DNA from: Coix lacryma-jobi var. lacryma-jobi
Taxonomy: Eukaryota; Streptophyta; Magnoliopsida; Poales; Poaceae
DNA length: 64,000 bases
Direction of reading: 5' to 3'
Assembly (NCBI GenBank): GCA_009763385.1
Contig: CM019826.1
Location: 82,407,942 to 82,471,941, forward strand
The position numbers and the translations under genes are program-made. Shown one piece after another: positions 46,326-58,679 of the stretch. A model generated the notes under the pieces. That model was given only the letters and a program-made list of their open reading frames with translations, did not search any database and was not told where the DNA came from. Within the stretch, counting starts at the first letter, position 1. Every line of letters begins with the position of its first letter.

Positions 46326-46559
46326 TCTGTGCAGGCTGAACTGTACCAATCTGACCCTTCTTCTCAAACCTCACACACTCATAGCCATTCACTGTCCTTC
46401 TTCCATTAGTCTTGGCTCCTTTTTCGTGCCCCAACCCATCTTTATGGAAGGACGTCTCCATTCTTGAACTTGGGCTTGCTCTTCTCTTGAGTCTTCTCAT
46501 TAGCACTTGTGGTAGACTTGACACAACCATTGCAATGATTTTGTCAATCTTGCTATCTC

Positions 46560-48762
46560 CTTTCTCATGGCCTCCATGTTCACAAGGTTAGTGGAATAGC
46601 ATTCAAATCAACATTATAGCATTTTCCACAACCTTCACTAGTGGAGGGAATAGAGTGACATTTGCTTTAGGAGAGTTGAGTTGCTTTCCCAAAGAAGATT
46701 ATATTGCAGCTCAAGTTCTTTGTGCTTTTTCCACACAATACTTTTCCTTGAGTGCAATGAGCCTTCTTTAGGGAAGCATGTTCATCTTGCTCTTTGGCCA
46801 AGGCCTCATGCAAGACGTCCAACTCACTTCTCTCTAATGCAAGAGCTTCCTTGCAAGCAATATAGAGGTCCTCTTGTTTGATGAGGCATCCTCACTTATT
46901 GCTAGCTCGGCTTGTACACTTCTAGTTCCTCCATTAGCTTAGTGATAAAGAGTTTGGTTTTCTTGTCCAATTTTAGTTATCATGTTTATCTCTTCATCAC
47001 TAGAATCATCATCACTAGAGGAATCACTAAGTTCACTACTAGAGATGTCACTAGGTGGAAGAGAGGTTTTATGGAGTCTTTTTCACCTTCTCTTTCTTGG
47101 CCATGAGACAAGTGTGGGAGTTGCATCATCATCATCGGACAAGTTGTTGAATAGCTTGGTGAAGGAGATGACTTTTGAAATGCTATTGTTGCTATCTTCT
47201 CATCTTCTTCACTTGAGGTTTGTGCGGTTGAATCCCATTCATGTCCAATGTGAGCTTCTCCCATGTATCTCTTGTTGTGTTTCTTGTAAGTGCCTTTGTC
47301 ATCTTTCTTGCCCTTGTTGAAGTTGTTGTCCTTCTTCTCATGTGGACAATGTGCTATGAAATGATCGGTGCTACAATTGTAGCAAGTTCTCTTCTTCTTG
47401 TTTGGAAACCTTCTCTTCACAAACTTGTAACCTTCCTTCTTGAGCCCCTTGCGGTATCTTCTCATGAAAGAGCTATATCACAATTTCTTCAAATTCTTCA
47501 CCATCACTTCACTTCACGAGATGATGTTGTCCTCAACTTCATTTTCTTCTTTTGTTGCTTGGGCTTGCTTGTAGAGGCTTGCTTGCTTGATTTTGCCTTG
47601 CTTGATGTTGCTTGCCTTGATGGCTTGCTAGCCTTAAGTGCCACATCCTTGATCTTCATCCCATCTAGCCTAGCTTGCAACTCTCCAAGCTTCCTTCTCT
47701 CATTTGCCTCTTCTCTTTGCATATCAAAGTGTAATCCTCCCAAGCACATCACTAGGTGTGAATTGCTCAAACTTCTTCTTGTCCCTAATCAATGTCACTA
47801 CGGTCTCATTCCTAGGTGAGTATGCCTCCAACATGATCTTCACAACCTTGTGATCATTGATTTCATTTCCACCTAGCCCTCTAATCTTGCCAACAATGAC
47901 CATCAACTATCAAACATCTCTTGTGGGCCTTCACCATCACAAATCACAAACCGGTTGAGCTTAGCCATCAACAAGTCAATCTTGGATTGCCTCACTTTGT
48001 CCCCCTCATGAGCAATGTGCAAAGTGTCCCAAATCTCTTTTGCAACCTCAACTCCCATGACCTTGTTGTACTCATCACCATCCAAGGCACTAAGTAACAC
48101 ACTAGTGGCTTGGGCATTGAGATGAATGTTGCGGAATTCATCTTGAGTGGGGCTCTTTGGATCAACCGGTGCTTCAAGTCCATTGTGCACTATCTCCCAA
48201 ATACCTGGATGGAGACCAATAAGATAGGTCTTCATAATGTGCTTCCACTTGGCAAAGTTAGTCCCGTCGAAACGAGGTAACTTGCCCGCGGGCACATTGA
48301 TGAGAGGCCTAGAATCATGGTTAGTCATAGAAGAATAGTTAAAGGATACTTCTCCATATGACTTCTTTCTCCTCCTTCTTCTTCTTTTGTCCTTGGGTAT
48401 AGGAGTGTCATCGTCTCCATCTTCGGTGCTACTTGAGTCATCACTCAAGTTCACACTCTTCTTTGCTTGCTCTTCTTCTTCTTTTCTTCTCTTCTCTTGG
48501 CTCTTTCTTCTCTTCTAATCTTTCTTCTCTCTTCTTTTCTTGAGCCTCTTCTTTGCTTTAGAGCTGCACATCTTCTCTTGCTTTGGCTCTTGCTTCTCTC
48601 CTTCCTTCTTTCTTCTTTTCTTCTTGCGAGCTCTCCGGCCGACACATCCATTGAGGAGTGCCTTCACTTGCTGTGGAGAGCTTTCGCTGCTGCTAGGTGT
48701 GCATTTCCACTTCGAGTGTGGGTTGCACAACACTAGTTACCCGTTCCTCCGTCGGTGGCCAT
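46560..48762 (-). pseudogene. gag: Copia gag (first copy, heavily frameshifted)
   Basis: Start ATG at 48762, 25 nt past the primer site. It has a long basic coiled-coil N-terminus (ARRKEERRKE), a UBN2-type gag domain (PRFDGTNFAKWKHIMKTYL, 48454-47903), a Lys/Ser-rich hinge, a zinc knuckle reading CYNCSTDHFIAHC with one residue missing against the usual CX2CX4HX4C (near 47,360), an acidic Ser/Asp stretch and a coiled coil towards 46,600. The second copy at 56558-58631 has the intact knuckle and fewer breaks, so many breaks here look like sequence errors. Confidence 0.85.
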
Positions 48763-48786
48763 TCTCTCGCACGGTGAAGTGCTGCT

Positions 48787-48808
48787 GAGAGACCAGGCTC
48801 TGATACCA
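48787..48808 (-). other. Primer binding site of the copia element, tRNA-Met
   Basis: The minus strand starts TGGTATCAGAGCCTGGTC, an exact initiator-Met type site, 2 nt from the LTR at 48811. Confidence 0.9.
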
Positions 48809-48900
48809 CTTGTAAGGACCTGTGTGGCCTAGAGGGGGGTGAATAGGCCTGTCAAAAATCACAGCTCAAAACTTAATTAGATAGCCCGACTACCCCTGTG

Positions 48901-48950
48901 CCCGGCACTGCCGCCCCCGGCACTGCCGGCCTCAGCCGGTACTGCCGCGC
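48901..48950. repeat. Cluster of CGGCACTGCCG motifs (5), LTR
   Basis: Three copies, the third with T in place of C (ccggtactgccg). Confidence 0.75.
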
Positions 48951-49633
48951 AGACTGAACTGCAATTCGAAATCCAGCCACAACAAACCATTCTATATGAA
49001 TGGAAATGTACACTAGTTTCCTGAACCAGCAGAACCAACTCTAACAAGCCAAATATGTGTATGAATAGATCGGGCCAAACCCATAGAATCTATCACAAGC
49101 TCACAAGTATGAATATGAAAGCAAGTAAGCACAAGAGACAAGTGATTTATCCCGTGGTTCAGCTCGCCACCAAGGCTTGCCTACCTCCACGTTGTTGAGG
49201 TTGACCACTTAGGTCATGAGCTTTGCAACTCTACCTCGTTCTCAAGTCAAGGAACCAAATCCTTGAGTGAGGGGTAATAATACTAGCTGCACAAGTGATT
49301 ACAAACCTCCCTAGGCCGCCACACAAGTTGGCAAGCTAGGGCGACGCCTAGCCGGCTAGGGTTCCAAGAACCCAAGAGTAATAGAAGCAAATCCACCGGC
49401 TATGGCTCAAATCAAGTGCTCTAGGAAGTAGATCTCAGCTAGGGCTTCTCTTTGGTGAAGGTTTGAGGCTCTAACTCACTTGGAATCAATAGGAATCAAT
49501 TGGTGAGAGAGAGCTTGGGGCCTTCAATGGGAGAGGAAGCCTTGTCTGGAGGTAGGAGAAGAGTTATGGTCGTGGGTGACCGTTGGGGTGGCAGGAGGGA
49601 GTAAATACCCCTGCCTTCCAACGGTGAAATAAG

Positions 49634-49702
49634 TCGGCAGTGCCGGCCTTAGCCCGGCAGTGCCGGCCCGGCACTGCGCGCCCTGGGTGGCACTGCCGCG
49701 CC
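49634..49702. repeat. Cluster of CGGCACTGCCG motifs (6), LTR
   Basis: Four copies in both orientations of the centre (CGGCAGTGCCG and CGGCACTGC). Confidence 0.75.
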
Positions 49703-50040
49703 TACCAGACAGACAGAGATAGATCGAATGATTTCAGTGCAGCTGTCTTTGGTTAGAAATAGGATGGCTTGGGTTGGTTTGAGCACATATCATTCAGCCA
49801 TAGCAATGTATTTGCATTCCCCCTTGATAGTACGACATTCCTATAACTCAAATTCAAATGAAAAAGCTTGTATAGCACTTTGAGTCCGGAACCGATGAAA
49901 ACATATGAGGGGTCCACCAACGCATATACACCATCCTTTCTTATCATTAACCTGCTTGTCATCTTCATAAATCTCATTAGTTCTCCAATCGTGTGGTCAT
50001 TATCACCAAAACCCACAATTAGGGCTTGATTGCACTTACA

Positions 50041-50410
50041 GGGGCGGCATGGGAGCACTGGTGCCTTTATAAGCAGCTCTCCTTCCCCAAGCTCCCAAGC
50101 TTTCCCGGTGACCTACTTTTTTTGTGCTATGCATGATATTTTTGCCTAGATCTTGATGGTGGGTGCTATTGTCGCTGAATGGTGTTGGATTATAGATTAT
50201 GGTTTTTGTTGTGCACTCTGGTCGATGATGATGTCCAGTGTCACTGGGAGGCATGTTCAATCATGCAGCCGTGACTTTTTTATGATGCATTGTTACACAT
50301 TCATGTTGATGCTTAGCAGGGTCAATTAAATTTATGTTGTGTCCAAATGTTCATGCATTGTAGATGGATCTAACCTAGAAAAGAGATGCACTGGCCAAGC
50401 AAGCCTCTGC
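50041..50410. other. Non-coding flank upstream of Harbinger remnant
   Basis: Contains TTTATAAGC near 50065 and no supported gene. Probably the 5' region of the transposase gene. Confidence 0.4.
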
Positions 50411-50411
50411 T

Positions 50412-51115
50412 TTGGTAGTTGTTATGGTTTTCTTTGTTGCAAGTAGGATTAGCAGGCCTATCCCTGAACCAGACCTAGTGTTTCAACTGAGGTCTGATGC
50501 TGAGCAGCATAGAAAACATACCCTACAAGCCATTTATAGGTCCACAGATAAAGAGTGTTTGTCCATGATTAGGATGACCAGACCTCCATTTTTGCGTTGT
50601 GTGAACTTTTTTAGAACTAGAGTCCTTGTAACAGAGAAGTCTGATTGCACCATTGAGGAACAAGTTGCTATGTTCCTCCATATAATAGGACACAACCAAA
50701 GGTTTAGTGTGGTTCACTAATTTTTTTAGGTCAATTAAGACAGTGACAGGCACATTCACCAGGTTTGTATGATGTTGGTGAGCTAAGAAATGATTTGATT
50801 AAGTCCCCCACAAATGGCACATATCCAAAGATTCTTGGCAGCCATAGATGGAACCATTACTTTTAGGTAATTGATATTTTCTAGTGTTTAACTAGGCCCT
50901 AGTGTTTGTCCTACCATATAGCTTACCACACTTCTAACATTTTCTAAGGAATGTGTTGGTGCCATTGATGGCACCCATGTTTTGACTAGGGTGCCTATAC
51001 GCATGTCGCAGGCTTTCAGGGGTAAGAAGAAAGATCCCCACAAAATGTTATTTGTTGTTAACTTTGACCTCAAGTTCACCTATGTCTTGGCTGGCTGGGA
51101 AGGGTCAGCACATGA
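50412..51115 (+). pseudogene. PIF/Harbinger transposase fragment (first copy)
   Basis: The N-terminal part (CTIEEQVAMFLHIIGHNQRF) and then, after an apparent 85 nt intron (donor AG|GTAATT near 50868, acceptor CTAAG near 50949), the DDE region ECVGAIDGTHVLTRVP ... FRGKKKDPHK ... FTYVLAGWEGSAHD match ALP1/HARBI1-type transposases. The first catalytic Asp sits in AIDGTH. A stop or frameshift follows RFSVVH near 50718, and the gene ends abruptly at 51115 where an LTR begins. The remaining catalytic residues are not in the window. It is inactive. Confidence 0.8.
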
Positions 51116-52687
51116 TGTAACACCCCTGGTGTTAAGCAGTAATTAAAACCTTAATTAAGTTGATTAGTATACATAATCATCTGGCATCATGGCATAAAAC
51201 ATTTCATGTTTAAGGTATAATTGTGATGCTTTACATGTTTGAGTACTTGAGTGTTGCATAATCTTGTATGATGACTTCCATGTTTGTATGTGTGTTGGCT
51301 TGACATGTTGTGACTTACATGAAATGTCAAAACCCTAGTTTCAATAGTCCTTTTATCCCCTTTTCAATAGCTCGAAAAGTAAGTCAAATTTCAAAAGGAT
51401 TTCAAAAGCAAAGCTGTAGCTCTTGTTGAGAGGTACAACTTTGGTATTCAAAGCTTTCAAAGTTTCTATACAAAATTTTGAATAGATTTGACATCCTTCA
51501 AACCCTAAACTTTACCCCTAAACTAGATTTAAAAACTAAAAGAATTAGAACTTGGTCCTTTAAGCAAAGTTGTAGAGAGGATTAAATAAACAAAATTTAT
51601 TAATTAAGATTTTCAAGTTATTAAAGAAAATCTAAAGCAATTTGGGAAACTAGCTTGATTAGGTTTCAAATTGAAAGTTAATTTCTAAACCCTAGTTTTA
51701 TCCCCTTTTTGTAGTTCAAAAGTTAAGCAAAATTTTGATATGTGACGAGAGCAAAGTTGTAGATAACTTTATAAGGAATGACTTTTATTTTGGTAAATTT
51801 AAAGTTGTTAAGCAAATTGAAAGTAATTTTGAATCCAAGTTTGAATGCTTTTCAAATTCAAAATGTGATTTTGACTTCTAGCTAGAATTTGGGTGTGCTC
51901 CTTAAATGAAAGTTGTAGATCCTAATTTTGGAGTAACTTTCATGTTCAAAGTTTTGTTTGTTGTGTACAGTTTTGGGAGTATTAGAGGAAAGAAAATGGA
52001 ATTTGAATCTGCGCTACAGTAATTCGGGAGCGGGGAAACAGGGGAGGTGTAGAGCACCTGCTGCCGCTGCACCGACGTCATCGTCCCTCGCCTAGAAACA
52101 ACGAAGGCGCTAGCTTCTGCTTGTCGTGGCTGCGCATGCTGCTACGTGCCATTGTTTCCCCGGCACCCACTGCCTATAAATACCCTGGTCCACCGTCTCT
52201 CTTCCTCTGCCCTGTTCCCGCCATGGCCGTGAAAGCAAGCTCCGCCGTCGAGTTTCCTCTGCTGCCCGCTGCCTCTCTCCCTGTCCTTCGGCTTGCGCCT
52301 TAGTTCTGTCTCACTGTTAGACACCTCAAGAAGCCGCTCCCATAGCCTTCCACCAACGGAAGCACCGTAGCACCATCGTTTCCTCCGCGGCAGAGCAGAG
52401 CGCGGCCGCATACCACCTCATCGTGGCCAGGACGCACCAGAGCATCGCGTGCCTTGACAGGTCATGCTCTAAGCTCGCGTTGGGGTCTTGATGATCATTG
52501 GCTCAATTGCTTGAACCCTACCGCCTTAGGCTGCTGGGGAGCTACCCATGCCACCGTTCACGCCACCATAGCCACTACCGTCGTGGTCGACCTCTCTCTG
52601 TACCGCCACCGCCTGAACCAGCGCGAGCATCGGAACCCCTGAGCTTCCTGAGCACCCTAGCATCCTCATCGTCGAGCCTCCTCTGTC
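51116..52687 (+). repeat. Plus-strand chromovirus-type LTR inserted in the Harbinger gene (first copy)
   Basis: Starts TGTAACACCCCTGGTGTT, the same start as the LTRs of chromovirus B read on the other strand. It has repeated GCAAAGTTGTAG-type motifs in its first 850 bp, a TATA box (TATAAATA, 52175-52182) and a GC-rich leader. It is interrupted at 52688 by a CACTA element, so its end and its internal part are outside view. Left flank catga would be the target duplication. Confidence 0.75.
52175..52182 (+). promoter_or_regulatory. TATA box of plus-strand LTR
   Basis: CTATAAATACC between the AT-rich U3 and the GC-rich leader. The same site is at 62095-62102 in the second copy. Confidence 0.55.
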
Positions 52688-55600
52688 CACTACAAACACA
52701 CCCCCTGTAGATACATTTTATAAGGGTTTGAAACGCTTTATTTCATCTTTATGGGATTATAGATATGTTTTAGTAAAGCGTGTCTGGAGCGTCTCCCTAC
52801 GGACCATGTCTGGATATATACATACAAATTAGAAAACGTGTCTAGAGGCTTTGAGACGTTTTTATTGACACATTCCTTGTGTGTCTAGACCATATCGTGT
52901 CACGATGTGTAGACAAACTTTAAACGTGTCTAAGAGCTTTGATATGCTTTTATAGATGCTTTGAAGCGTGTTTACATATGTAGGAATGCTCTTATATATA
53001 CTTTTACATTATGCATTTACCGATGTATAGACACATTTTGTAGTAATGTTTTACTATGTGCTAATAATAATTGATGCGCTTTTACAAATGTGTTTATATT
53101 CGTGTCTACTAACTAGACATGTTTTATGTGTAATATACAAATCATTTTAATCATATTCATGTTACAGTCACGTTATCAGATTAAGAGATGCTATTTTGAT
53201 AAATAAACAACAAAGTGTAGAACTTGTGCATCACTAATGCTTTTAAAAAAATATATAACTAGAGTCAAACATCCATAGAATTTTTCTAATAAGTAATAAG
53301 TAGTAAAACAATCTACAAGTAATATGTACATATCCATAAATAAGTTCGGCAGACTACTTGATTAGCTAATTCATCAACAATCTTCATTCATATGAATCAT
53401 TCCATTCTGCTGTAAAATAAGAGAGTGAAGAAATTAGGCAATGGCCTTTTCAAAATTAAAGGATAGTAAGTTTGGTAGCAACAACTACAGGAGAACGTAA
53501 CTAACCAAGTTATCATGCACATCTTGGAGTTGAAGTTTTAGGTCTTTTCACCTATATAGGTTAGTGTGGAATTGAACTTACACGTGATCTAGGCCACAAC
53601 AATACAGCCGATGGCATCTCCTACTGTGCGAAGACTTTCATATGGTCTAGGCAAATTCTCATCCCTAGTGTCACGAACATTGTGAATAAACCGCGACATA
53701 TTCATGTCCAAGCATGTTTCCTCCAACCACATGTGTGCTATCAGTAGAGACTAAGTTTCCTTTTGCAACAACTTTATTTTCATGCCTAGTGACATCAAGT
53801 AACCTGTTTTAGATCCTACCATTCAAAATATTGATACTATTACATCTGAACATGTCAATAATTTATATTAAAAAAATAAGGTGAAGAACATACAAATATT
53901 GGTCGACTACAATCTATTGTTATGTTGCTTGGACATACCTAGTATAAGTGAAATTTGATCATCAACAAATAATTTATCAAGCAAGGATAATCATAAACTC
54001 TAAAAAAGGCATTCCAGCTAGCATTAAGTAATTCCATATCATGGGTTTCTCATACCTGCTTTGATTTTGGTAGGCACTCACGTGGTAATGCTAAACCTAC
54101 ATAGCCCTTGTTACCTTGACTATGATTCTTAATATTATGATGCTGCAATAAAGTTTGCATCATTTTTTAGAGAAATATTGCGATAGAAAAAAGTGTCTTA
54201 TTTGGTCTATACTAGAGTTTAATATTTTCTAACATACCACTACAGTGTGTTGTCCTATAGTAAAGATGAATTAGCAGAGACCTCATCGTATTTTGGGGCA
54301 TTAGTATTTCTCTGTAAATGTGGTTGCACCCTAGTGAAACACAGTTTGAAGACATTAAATATGGAATTCTATACTTGTTAATGAAAAGCAGTGTGAGATA
54401 AACAATGTGCCAGTTGTACAGATGCTCTAGGAGACTGAGCATTAGCATTTGGTTCTTTACGGTTCTCATCAGAATCCTGATTATTGCTATCAACACACTC
54501 TTTCAACCTGATTAGCAAAGCAACAAATGAAAAACATGACAACACTAAATATACATTTATTTCCAATAGAAAAGGCATGGCCTAGGTTCGTACCACATCA
54601 TTTTCTGATGGCAAGGATCCATTTGTCCAATCCTCTCCAGGAAACATTCATTCCAGATCATGCATGTGGTTCACCTTATTTATGAGTTTGTGCCTCGTTG
54701 TTTTGTTAAATCCTTCGTTTTTCAGGTTGCTCGACAAAAGCCAGAGCTTGATATACCTCACTTGCTCAATACTTTGTCATCATAGTAACCACATGGTTTT
54801 GACCCTTCCAATTACATCATCGAAACACCTCCTCATAATTTTTTTTCAAAATAATACCTATTGTCGGTTGTTCTACTTCATCAATGGATGTATAGGAACA
54901 TATACAAAATTATTAACATATGAAAGAGTTTTTAGATTCAATGCAATCTAACTCGTAAGAGAGGAAAGTACCATAACTATCTGTCTAACCTCTGGCGATT
55001 GGCATAACTGCCATCCTTTTTTGTATGAGGCTTTGTCCCATAATTCAATCCTCTTGACCCTTCCTTTCACCCTTCCTTCTTTTCATCTTCCTTCATATCA
55101 AAGAAAAATTGTGACCATCCATTAATTTATCACTCACCCATTCATGTTGTTAGATAGAAACTTTAACAAGAGATCAGAGATGACCATCTCTCTTTTTGAG
55201 TCTAGCATGGCTTTTCCTGCGTTGTGTTGGTTCTGTTGTTCATTTCAGCACCATGATGTTTCGATTTTGCACAATATTCACAAATATTTTAGTAGCACAA
55301 TAAACCAAACCTTGGAAGCTAAATGCTTGTGGTAAATAATTCCTGTACTTCTAGACATCACCTTTGGAACTCAATTTAAGTGATAGATAATGAGACACAC
55401 CTTATATTTTTTCCACACATTTCCAACAAGAGCAACGCCTTTGATGTTCATTGACATCTTCTAGCTTATTGCTTTCCAATTGGGGCAAGTCAGTGATCTG
55501 TTGTTGGGATTAAAATATTTTCTCTTCACTTAGATTTGAATGCTCTCCACTATTTTTAACAGTTTTGTAGGACTAAGTCGTCTTGTAAGTTGGTGAAGTC

Positions 55601-56057
55601 CTCAGTGGGGTAGATAAACTTCCCTATAAAGACAACCTGATGGGATCAATATCAGCACATATAAAGCCATACTCAAACTGAAAAATCACATTTTCAACAA
55701 AAGTTTTACCTCACAATCTCTAATTATTTTCTTCTTATAACCCTTGATAGCACGTTTTAATGTCGGCTATACTTTCAAATGCGTGCAATGGGCAAATTTT
55801 GTCTCATTGGCTATGTGTCCAAGAATACTGACCAAGATGGAAGCTGATCTATCATTTGTCACACCATTTTCAGCGGTCTCGCTCCTCCACAATAACCTTT
55901 CCTCCCGTGACTGGCAACAATCTGAAACTCTGAAATCCCCTAGAATCGGGCGCACCTCTCCAATTGGCCTGATTGTCATGAATTATAATATTATATTGAT
56001 TTTTGACATATTATACATATGCAGATGTGTGTGTGTTTGGGGGGGGGTTGTTGATGC
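52688..56057. mobile_element. CACTA (En/Spm) element, left end and interior (first copy)
   Basis: Starts CACTACAAACACACCCCC, with CGTGTCTA/TAGACACG-type subterminal repeats from 52,780 to 53,120. A minus-strand stretch at about 53,580-53,810 corresponds to the TNP1-like domain read clearly in the second copy. The rest to the gap is AT-rich with only short frames; exon-like pieces at 54378-54578 and 55767-55979 (minus) are unproven. The right end lies beyond the gap. Confidence 0.75.
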
Positions 56058-56557
56058 NNNNNNNNNNNNNNNNNNNNNNNNNNNNNNNNNNNNNNNNNNN
56101 NNNNNNNNNNNNNNNNNNNNNNNNNNNNNNNNNNNNNNNNNNNNNNNNNNNNNNNNNNNNNNNNNNNNNNNNNNNNNNNNNNNNNNNNNNNNNNNNNNNN
56201 NNNNNNNNNNNNNNNNNNNNNNNNNNNNNNNNNNNNNNNNNNNNNNNNNNNNNNNNNNNNNNNNNNNNNNNNNNNNNNNNNNNNNNNNNNNNNNNNNNNN
56301 NNNNNNNNNNNNNNNNNNNNNNNNNNNNNNNNNNNNNNNNNNNNNNNNNNNNNNNNNNNNNNNNNNNNNNNNNNNNNNNNNNNNNNNNNNNNNNNNNNNN
56401 NNNNNNNNNNNNNNNNNNNNNNNNNNNNNNNNNNNNNNNNNNNNNNNNNNNNNNNNNNNNNNNNNNNNNNNNNNNNNNNNNNNNNNNNNNNNNNNNNNNN
56501 NNNNNNNNNNNNNNNNNNNNNNNNNNNNNNNNNNNNNNNNNNNNNNNNNNNNNNNNN
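56058..56557. other. Assembly gap (500 N)
   Basis: Exactly 500 N, between a contig end and a contig whose start repeats 46731 onward. Confidence 0.99.
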
Positions 56558-58631
56558 CAAGTCACAATACTTTTCCTTGAGTGCAACATGAGTCTCTTTA
56601 GGGAAGCATGTTCATCTTGCTCTTTGGCCAAGGCCTCATGCAAGACGTCCAACTCACTTCTCTCTAATGCAAGAGCCTCCTTGCAAGCAATATGAGGTCC
56701 TCTTGTTTGATGAGGGCATCCTCACTTATTGCTAACTCGGCTTGTACACTCTCTAATTCCTCCATTAGCTTAGTTATAAGAGTTTGGTTTCTTGTCCAAA
56801 TTTTTAGTTATCATGTTTATCTCTTCATCACTAGAATCATCATCACTAGAGGAATCACTAAGTTCACTACTAGAGATGTCACTAGGTGGAGAAGAGGTTT
56901 TAGGAGTCTTTTTCACCTTCTCTTTCTTGGCCATGAGACAAGTGTGGGAGTTGTCATCATCAACATCGGACAAGTTGTTGAATAGCCTTGGTGAAGGAGA
57001 TGACTTTGGAATGCTATTGTTGCTATCTTCTCATCTTCTTCACTTGAGGTTTGTGTGGTTGAATCCCATTCATGTCCAACATGATCTTCTCCCATGTACC
57101 TCTTGTTGTGTTTCTTGTAATTGCCTTTGTCATCTTTCTTGCCCTTGTTGAAGTTGTTGTCCTTCTTCTCATGTGGACAATGTGCTATGAAGTGATCGGT
57201 GCTACCACAATTGTAGCAAGTTCTCTTCTTCTTGTTTGGAAACCTTCTCTTCACAACTTGTAACCTTCCTTCTTGAGCCCCTTGCGGTATCTTCTCATGA
57301 AAAGAGCTATCTCTCTAATTGCTTCAAATTCTTCACCTTCACTTCCACTTTCACTTGAGGATGATGAGTTGTGCTCAACTTCTATTTTCTTCTTTTGTTG
57401 CTTGGGCTTGCTTGTAGAGGCTTGCTTGCTTGACTTTGCCTTGCTTGATGTTGCTTGCCTTGATGGCTTGCTAGCCTTAAGTGCCACATCCTTGATCTCC
57501 ATCCCATCTAGCCTAGCTTGCAACTCTCCAAGCTTCCTTCTCTCATTTGCCTCTTCTCTTTGCATGTCAAAGGTAATAATCCTCCCCCACATCACTAGGT
57601 GAATTGCTCAAACTTCTTCTTGTCCCTAATCAATGTCACTACGGTCTCATTCCTTGGTGAGTATGCCTCCAACATGATCTTCACAACCTTGTGATCATTG
57701 ATTTCATTACCACCTAGCCCTCTAATCTTGCCAGCAATGACCATCAACCTATCAAACATTTCTTGTGGGCCTTCACCATCACAAATTACAAACCGGTTGA
57801 GCTTAGCCATCAACAAGTCAATCTTTGATTGCCTCACTTGTCCACTCCCTCATGAGCAATGTGCAAAGTGTCCCAAATCTCTTTTGCAACCTCAACTCCC
57901 ATGACCTTGTTGTACTCATCACCATCCAAGGCACTAAGTAACACACTAGTGGCTTGGGCATTGAGATGAATGTTGCGGAATTCATCTTGAGTGGGGCTCT
58001 TCGGATCAACCGGTGCTTTAAGTTCATTGTGCACTATTTCCCAAATACCTAGATGGAGACCAATAAGATAGGTCTTCATAATGTGCTTCCACTTGGCAAA
58101 GTTAGTCCCATCGAAACGAGGTAACTTTCCCGCGGGCACATTGATGAGAGGCCTAGAATCATGGTTAGTCATAGAAGAATAGTTAAAGGATATGGCTCCA
58201 TATGACTTCTTGGTCTCCTCCTTCTTCTTCTTTTTGTCCTTGGGCATATAGGATGTCATCGTCTCCATCTTCGTGATACTTGAGTCATCACTCAAATCCA
58301 CCTTCTTCTTTGCTTGTAGCTCTTCCTTCTTCATCTTTTCTTCTCTTCTCTTGGCTCTTTCTTCTCTTCTAATCTTTCTTTCTTCTTTTCTTTGAGCCTT
58401 CTCTTCTTTAGCTTTAAGAGCTCCAACATCTTCTCTTGCTTTAGCTCTTGCTTCTCTCCTTAGCCTCCTTTCTTCTTTTCTTCTTGCGAGCTCTCCGGCC
58501 GACACATCCAATTGAGGAAGTGTCTTTGCACTTGCTGTGGAGATGCTTTCGCTGCTGCTAGTGGTGTGCACTTCCACTTCGAGCGTGGGTTGCACAACAC
58601 TAGGATTACCCGTTCCTCCGTCGGTGGCCAT
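56558..58631 (-). pseudogene. gag: Copia gag (second copy)
   Basis: Start ATG at 58631 (MATDGGTGNPSVVQPTLE). The frame to 57834 holds a basic coiled coil and the UBN2-type domain (GKLPRFDGTNFAKWKHIM). After a one-base shift come MRQSKIDLLMAKLNRF, a Lys/Ser-rich hinge and an intact CCHC knuckle CYNCGSTDHFIAHC (57254-56913), then an acidic Ser/Asp stretch (SDISSSELSDSSSDDDSSDE). It is the same locus as 46,731-48,762 or a very recent duplicate, with fewer frame breaks. The 3' part is in the gap. Confidence 0.87.
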
Positions 58632-58679
58632 TCTCTCGCACGGTGAAGTGCTGCTGAGAGACCAGGCTCTGATACCACT

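Larger units (their letters stand above)
37516..50040 (-). mobile_element. Ty1/copia element of SIRE type, 3' LTR missing
   Basis: On the minus strand: 5' LTR 48811-50040 (TGTAAGTGC...CCTTACA), tRNA-Met primer site, large gag, protease, integrase, RT, RNase H, a spacer, a distal env-like ORF with an acidic end, then a tract with TTCTCCCCCTTGGCAAC (polypurine-like on the minus strand, near 37767), usual near the 3' end of SIRE elements. The left end is cut at 37516 by chromovirus B, and no 3' LTR follows. A CACTA element is inserted at 39003-41424. Clusters of CGGCACTGCCG occur throughout. Confidence 0.85.
48811..50040 (-). repeat. 5' LTR of the copia element (first copy)
   Basis: 1230 bp, minus-strand TGTAAGTGCAATCAAGCCCT to GGTCCTTACA, with terminal inverted TGTAAG/CTTACA. 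It contains two clusters of CGGCACTGCCG (48901-48950 and 49634-49702). The second copy at 58680-59949 is 1270 bp. Confidence 0.9.

Noticed and set aside
48451..48788. Plus-strand Leu/Phe-rich frames opposite copia gag
   Set aside because: Antisense shadows of Lys/Glu-rich coiled-coil codons; they look like membrane proteins only for that reason.
54212..55335. Several 60-95 codon frames in the CACTA interior
   Set aside because: AT-rich, no recognisable domain and no support from the second copy within the window.
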